Shown here: positions 61,312 through 64,000 of the stretch, piece after piece
Layout of the letters: each line of letters opens with the position of its first letter
Numbering within the stretch: position 1 is the stretch's first letter
The notes under the pieces: model-generated
The model's database searches: none
The model's input: only the letters and a program-made list of their open reading frames with translations
What the model was told of the DNA's origin: nothing
Translations under genes and position numbers: made by a program
Source of the DNA: CAZSDU01 sp963662525
Lineage (GTDB): Bacteria > Bacteroidota > Bacteroidia > Bacteroidales > FEN-979
Assembly (NCBI GenBank): GCA_963662525.1
Contig: OY759717.1
Location: 3,472,001-3,536,000, forward strand
Length of the DNA stretch: 64,000 nucleotides
Direction: 5' to 3'

Positions 61312-61410
61312 GCGGCTTTGGGATTTTTCCCAAAATTATGTATTTCATACGACTTTCTATTGACATAAATCGTAACTTTGCATAAAAATTCAACCTAACA
61401 AAAAATTTTG

Positions 61411-61968
61411 ATGTTTGGTAGTCTTCGCAAGCGAATGGGAATTTGCTCCTTTAAAAAGGAAAGATCCCATATTGAAATACAGCGGCGCATGACTAATCTT
61501 CAGGATGCCCGGCGCATTGGTATTTTATATATGCTGGAAGATGTGCCTGATTATGAAAGGGTTTCAGAATTTGTCACTGAATTACAGCATGAACACAAGG
61601 AAGTCAAGGCACTTGGGTTTGTGAAAAATAAAAACCTGATTTCCAGGTTTCTTCCAAAACTCTCTTTTGATTTTTTCTCAACCAAAGACCTTACCTGGTT
61701 TTATAAACCAGTGCATACAACCGTCAGGGATTTCATTGAAATTGAATTTGATATTCTGATCGACTTGAGTCTTCAGGATTGCTTTCCACTGAAGTACATC
61801 AGCGGGCTATCCAAATCATTTTGTAAAGTTGGAAGGTTTTCCGAAGAAAATTCATCGTATTATGATTTTATGATTGATTCTAAATCTTCTACCAGTTTTA
61901 AAGAATTTTTGGGATATGTAAAACACTATTTATCGATAATTAACTGTGATGCAAAAAGTATTCAATAA
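61411..61968 (+). CDS. Bacteroidota conserved small protein (DUF6913-like)
   Basis: This 185-aa protein starts MFGSLRKRMG with a basic N-terminus. 'GILYMLEDVPDYERVSEFVTELQHEHKEVKALGFVKNK' (about 38-75), then 'FFSTKDLTWFYKP' and 'FDILIDLSLQDCFPLKYISGLSKS', gives a Rossmann-like alternation; this pattern belongs to a small Bacteroidota family found next to dapA. The ATG at 61411 is chosen over a TTG at 61408. TAACTTTG (61373-61380) is a probable -7 element. It overlaps dapA by 20 bp, which suggests translational coupling. The function is unknown. Confidence 0.7.
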   Translation: MFGSLRKRMGICSFKKERSHIEIQRRMTNLQDARRIGILYMLEDVPDYERVSEFVTELQHEHKEVKALGFVKNKNLISRFLPKLSFDFFSTKDLTWFYKPVHTTVRDFIEIEFDILIDLSLQDCFPLKYISGLSKSFCKVGRFSEENSSYYDFMIDSKSSTSFKEFLGYVKHYLSIINCDAKSIQ

Positions 61969-62839
61969 ATTCATTGGGACTGGTGTTGCCGTTGTTACTC
62001 CTTTTAAAAAATCAGGGGCCATTGATTTCGATGCCTTCAAGAATATCCTGAACCATGTTATCTCCGGCCATGTTGAATTTATTGTTGTCCTTGGTACTAC
62101 CGGAGAAGCCTCGACACTTTCCAAACATGAAAAGAAAGCCCTGATTGAATTTTCAGTCGAAACAATAAACAAACGGGTTGCACTTGTTGTTGGCATTGGC
62201 GGGAATTCAACATCCGAAGTTGTATTGAATATCCATGGTACTCCCTTTAAAGGTATTGATGCTGTTCTTTCCGTTTGTCCGTATTATAATAAGCCGCAGC
62301 AGGAGGGTATCTTCCAGCACTTTAAAACCATTGCTGAATCCAGTCCGGTTCCGGTTATTCTATATACCGTCCCTGGACGAACAAGCAGCAATATCAGTGC
62401 ATCTACAACCCTTAAACTGGCAAAAGAAGTTCCAAATATTATCGGGATCAAAGAAGCTTCCGGAAACCTTGATCAGATTTACCAGGTGCTGAAAAACAAA
62501 CCAGAGAATTTTCTTGTGCTCTCTGGTGATGATGGCTTAACGCTACCACTTATTGCAGCCGGTGCAAATGGAGTTATTTCAGTTGTTGCAAATGCTTTTC
62601 CAAAAGAATTCTCAGAGATGGTTAGAAGGGGAATCAAGGGTGACTTCGTTGAAGCCAGGAAAATACATTATTTACTGCTTGATTTTATTAATTCTCTCTT
62701 TCTTGACGGAAGTCCCTCAGGAATTAAAGCAGCACTGGAAATCATGGGACTTTGCCAGAACCTGGTTCGCTTGCCACTCGTACCTGTCAATAAAGAAGTT
62801 CATTCACAGATCAGTTCCCTGATCAATAATCTTAAGTGA
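61949..62839 (+). CDS. dapA: 4-hydroxy-tetrahydrodipicolinate synthase
   Basis: This 296-aa TIM-barrel aldolase has 'GTGVAVVTPFKKSGAIDF' (about 9-26), 'LGTTGEASTLSKHEK' (about 49-63), 'LYTVPGRTSSNIS' (Tyr about 136) and the Schiff-base Lys in 'NIIGIKEASGNL' (about 165). It condenses pyruvate and aspartate semialdehyde in lysine/diaminopimelate synthesis. The ATG at 61949 is preferred over a GTG one codon upstream. It overlaps the preceding small-protein gene by 20 bp. The carboxypeptidase gene starts 3 bp after its stop, so the three may be one operon. Confidence 0.95.
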   Translation: MQKVFNKFIGTGVAVVTPFKKSGAIDFDAFKNILNHVISGHVEFIVVLGTTGEASTLSKHEKKALIEFSVETINKRVALVVGIGGNSTSEVVLNIHGTPFKGIDAVLSVCPYYNKPQQEGIFQHFKTIAESSPVPVILYTVPGRTSSNISASTTLKLAKEVPNIIGIKEASGNLDQIYQVLKNKPENFLVLSGDDGLTLPLIAAGANGVISVVANAFPKEFSEMVRRGIKGDFVEARKIHYLLLDFINSLFLDGSPSGIKAALEIMGLCQNLVRLPLVPVNKEVHSQISSLINNLK

Positions 62840-62842
62840 TAA

Positions 62843-64000
62843 ATGAAACGATTTTATTTTGTATTACTCGTTATAGGCTTTTTCTTACATAGTGGGATTT
62901 TGTTCTCACAAAAAAATGATCAAAAATCAGTTGACAGTATTTTCAGAGTTTGGGGAGAAATATATTTCAAATTCAAGGTAGAAAATAAAATTCAGGTCGA
63001 TTCGCTGACTTCTTTGATATCTATTGATAATTATAAGGATAAGGAGGTATCTGCTTATGCCAGCCGTGATCAGTTTAAAGAGTTTCAGTTAAAAAATATT
63101 CCATATACTATTTTGCCAAACCCCGGCGGTTTGCTCAAGGAGTCTGAAATTAATCCTGAACCAACCAGTATGAATAAGAGATTGGTTCCTTTGTGGAACT
63201 TTTATCCTAAATACCAGCAATATCTTGATACTATGCTATATTTTGCAACCGCCTACCCTGAAATTTGCCGGCTTGATACCATTGGTACTTCTGTTTTAGG
63301 ACGAAAAATTTTAGCCTTGAAAATCAGTGATTCCGTCAATTTTTCAAATGGAGAACCTGAATTCCTTTATACTTCTTCAATACATGGTGATGAAACTACT
63401 GGCTATATTCTGATGTTGCATTTAGCCGATTCATTGCTTCAAGGGTATGGAGTAAGTTCACGAATTACCAATATCGTTAACAATACTGAAATATACATCA
63501 ATCCAATGGCAAACCCGGATGGAATGTACCGTAATGGTACAACCCTAACGAATCCGATCCGCGAAAATTATAATGGTTATGATTTAAACCGCAATTTTCC
63601 TGACCCGGGATTTGCGAATACCGGAGCAAAACAACCGGAGACTCTTGCTTTTATGGATTATGCTGACCGGCATCATTTTGTTATGAGTGCTAATTTTCAT
63701 GGAGGTGCCGAAGTTTTTAATTACCCCTGGGACAGATGGTACAGGCTCACTGCGGATGACGATTGGTGGCAATTTACAGGCAGAGAATATGCAGATACTA
63801 TTCATAAATATAGTCCATCTGGATATTTTACCATGGAAAATAATGGTGTTACAAATGGCGCTGCCTGGTATACAATGGTTGGTGGCCGGCAGGATTACAT
63901 GAATTTCTTTGAGCATTGCCGGGAAGTAACAATCGAACTATCTTATACTAAATTTCTGCCTGCGTCTAAACTTATCGCACATTGGAATTATAATTATCAT
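62843..64000 (+). CDS. M14-family zinc carboxypeptidase, 5' part (runs off window)
   Basis: The ATG at 62843 opens 386 codons that run off the right edge. A signal peptide ('FYFVLLVIGFFLHSGILFSQ') is followed by a prodomain-like region and an M14 catalytic domain: zinc site 'SSIHGDETTGYI' (HxxE, about 174-185), 'NPMANPDGMYRNG', 'YDLNRNFPDPG' (about 246-256, Asn-Arg), 'NFHGGAEVFNYPWD' (second zinc His) and the catalytic Glu in 'EVTIELSYTK'. It is a carboxypeptidase D-like enzyme acting outside the cytoplasm. A C-terminal T9SS tail might exist beyond the window. Confidence 0.9.
   Translation, partial: MKRFYFVLLVIGFFLHSGILFSQKNDQKSVDSIFRVWGEIYFKFKVENKIQVDSLTSLISIDNYKDKEVSAYASRDQFKEFQLKNIPYTILPNPGGLLKESEINPEPTSMNKRLVPLWNFYPKYQQYLDTMLYFATAYPEICRLDTIGTSVLGRKILALKISDSVNFSNGEPEFLYTSSIHGDETTGYILMLHLADSLLQGYGVSSRITNIVNNTEIYINPMANPDGMYRNGTTLTNPIRENYNGYDLNRNFPDPGFANTGAKQPETLAFMDYADRHHFVMSANFHGGAEVFNYPWDRWYRLTADDDWWQFTGREYADTIHKYSPSGYFTMENNGVTNGAAWYTMVGGRQDYMNFFEHCREVTIELSYTKFLPASKLIAHWNYNYH

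Overview
The window looks like a chromosome segment of a Bacteroidota (Bacteroidetes) bacterium, most likely Bacteroidales-like or a relative. The reasons are a surface peptidase with a type IX secretion (T9SS) sorting tail, the alternative bacterial GlmU, zinc-independent L31, the serC-serA-DUF1015 gene group, a Bacteroides-type glycogen operon, and promoters of the form TTG-N(18-20)-TAnnTTTG ahead of several genes. No rRNA, tRNA or CRISPR array was seen.

Layout. Positions 1-1137 hold the end of a heme-copper oxidase subunit I gene and two DsrE-fold genes. About 1.2-17.8 kb is an integrative mobile element, nearly all on the minus strand. Read from the integrase end it has: a zinc-finger/HTH protein, a tyrosine integrase, an unknown protein, an excisionase-like HTH protein, a VapE/VirE-type helicase, a cluster of short iterons, a primase-like Toprim protein, about 1.2 kb of repeat-rich noncoding DNA, a 56-aa protein, RadC, an Eco57I-like type IIG restriction system with a controller, an ArdC-like antirestriction protein and three small proteins. 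No relaxase, coupling protein or secretion genes were found. Four genes (position 1283, ardC, radC and the 56-aa gene) are preceded by a repeated structured leader with paired stems that covary between copies. This is the strongest candidate for an undescribed system in the window, and its gene set recalls the early-expressed leading regions of conjugative plasmids.

Positions 17.9-31 kb hold mnmE, sucD, a beta-helix lipoprotein, and a four-gene glycogen operon: a GH133-like debranching enzyme, a GT4 glycosyltransferase, a GH57 amylase and a 1417-aa glycogen synthase-phosphorylase fusion. The GH57 protein ends in about 80 residues that align without gaps to the C-terminal torque domain of the flagellar protein FliG, although no flagellar gene is present. 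Positions 31-44 kb hold fabG, a BatA-like membrane protein, an ABC-2 exporter, an RsmI-like methyltransferase, a threonine-dehydratase-like enzyme, a collapsed low-molecular-weight phosphatase remnant, dnaA, an IMPACT-family protein, prmC, a DUF3298 protein and YggS.

Positions 43-64 kb hold a membrane sulfatase/LtaS-like enzyme, DUF1015, a four-helix-bundle protein, serA and serC (serine synthesis), a LuxC-like acyl-CoA reductase, rpmE2, alternative glmU, lon, two tandem M1 peptidases (only one with a T9SS tail), an oligopeptide-binding lipoprotein, an MBL-fold hydrolase, a small Bacteroidota protein, dapA, and an M14 carboxypeptidase that runs off the right edge. All assignments come from reading motifs by eye; no database search was run.
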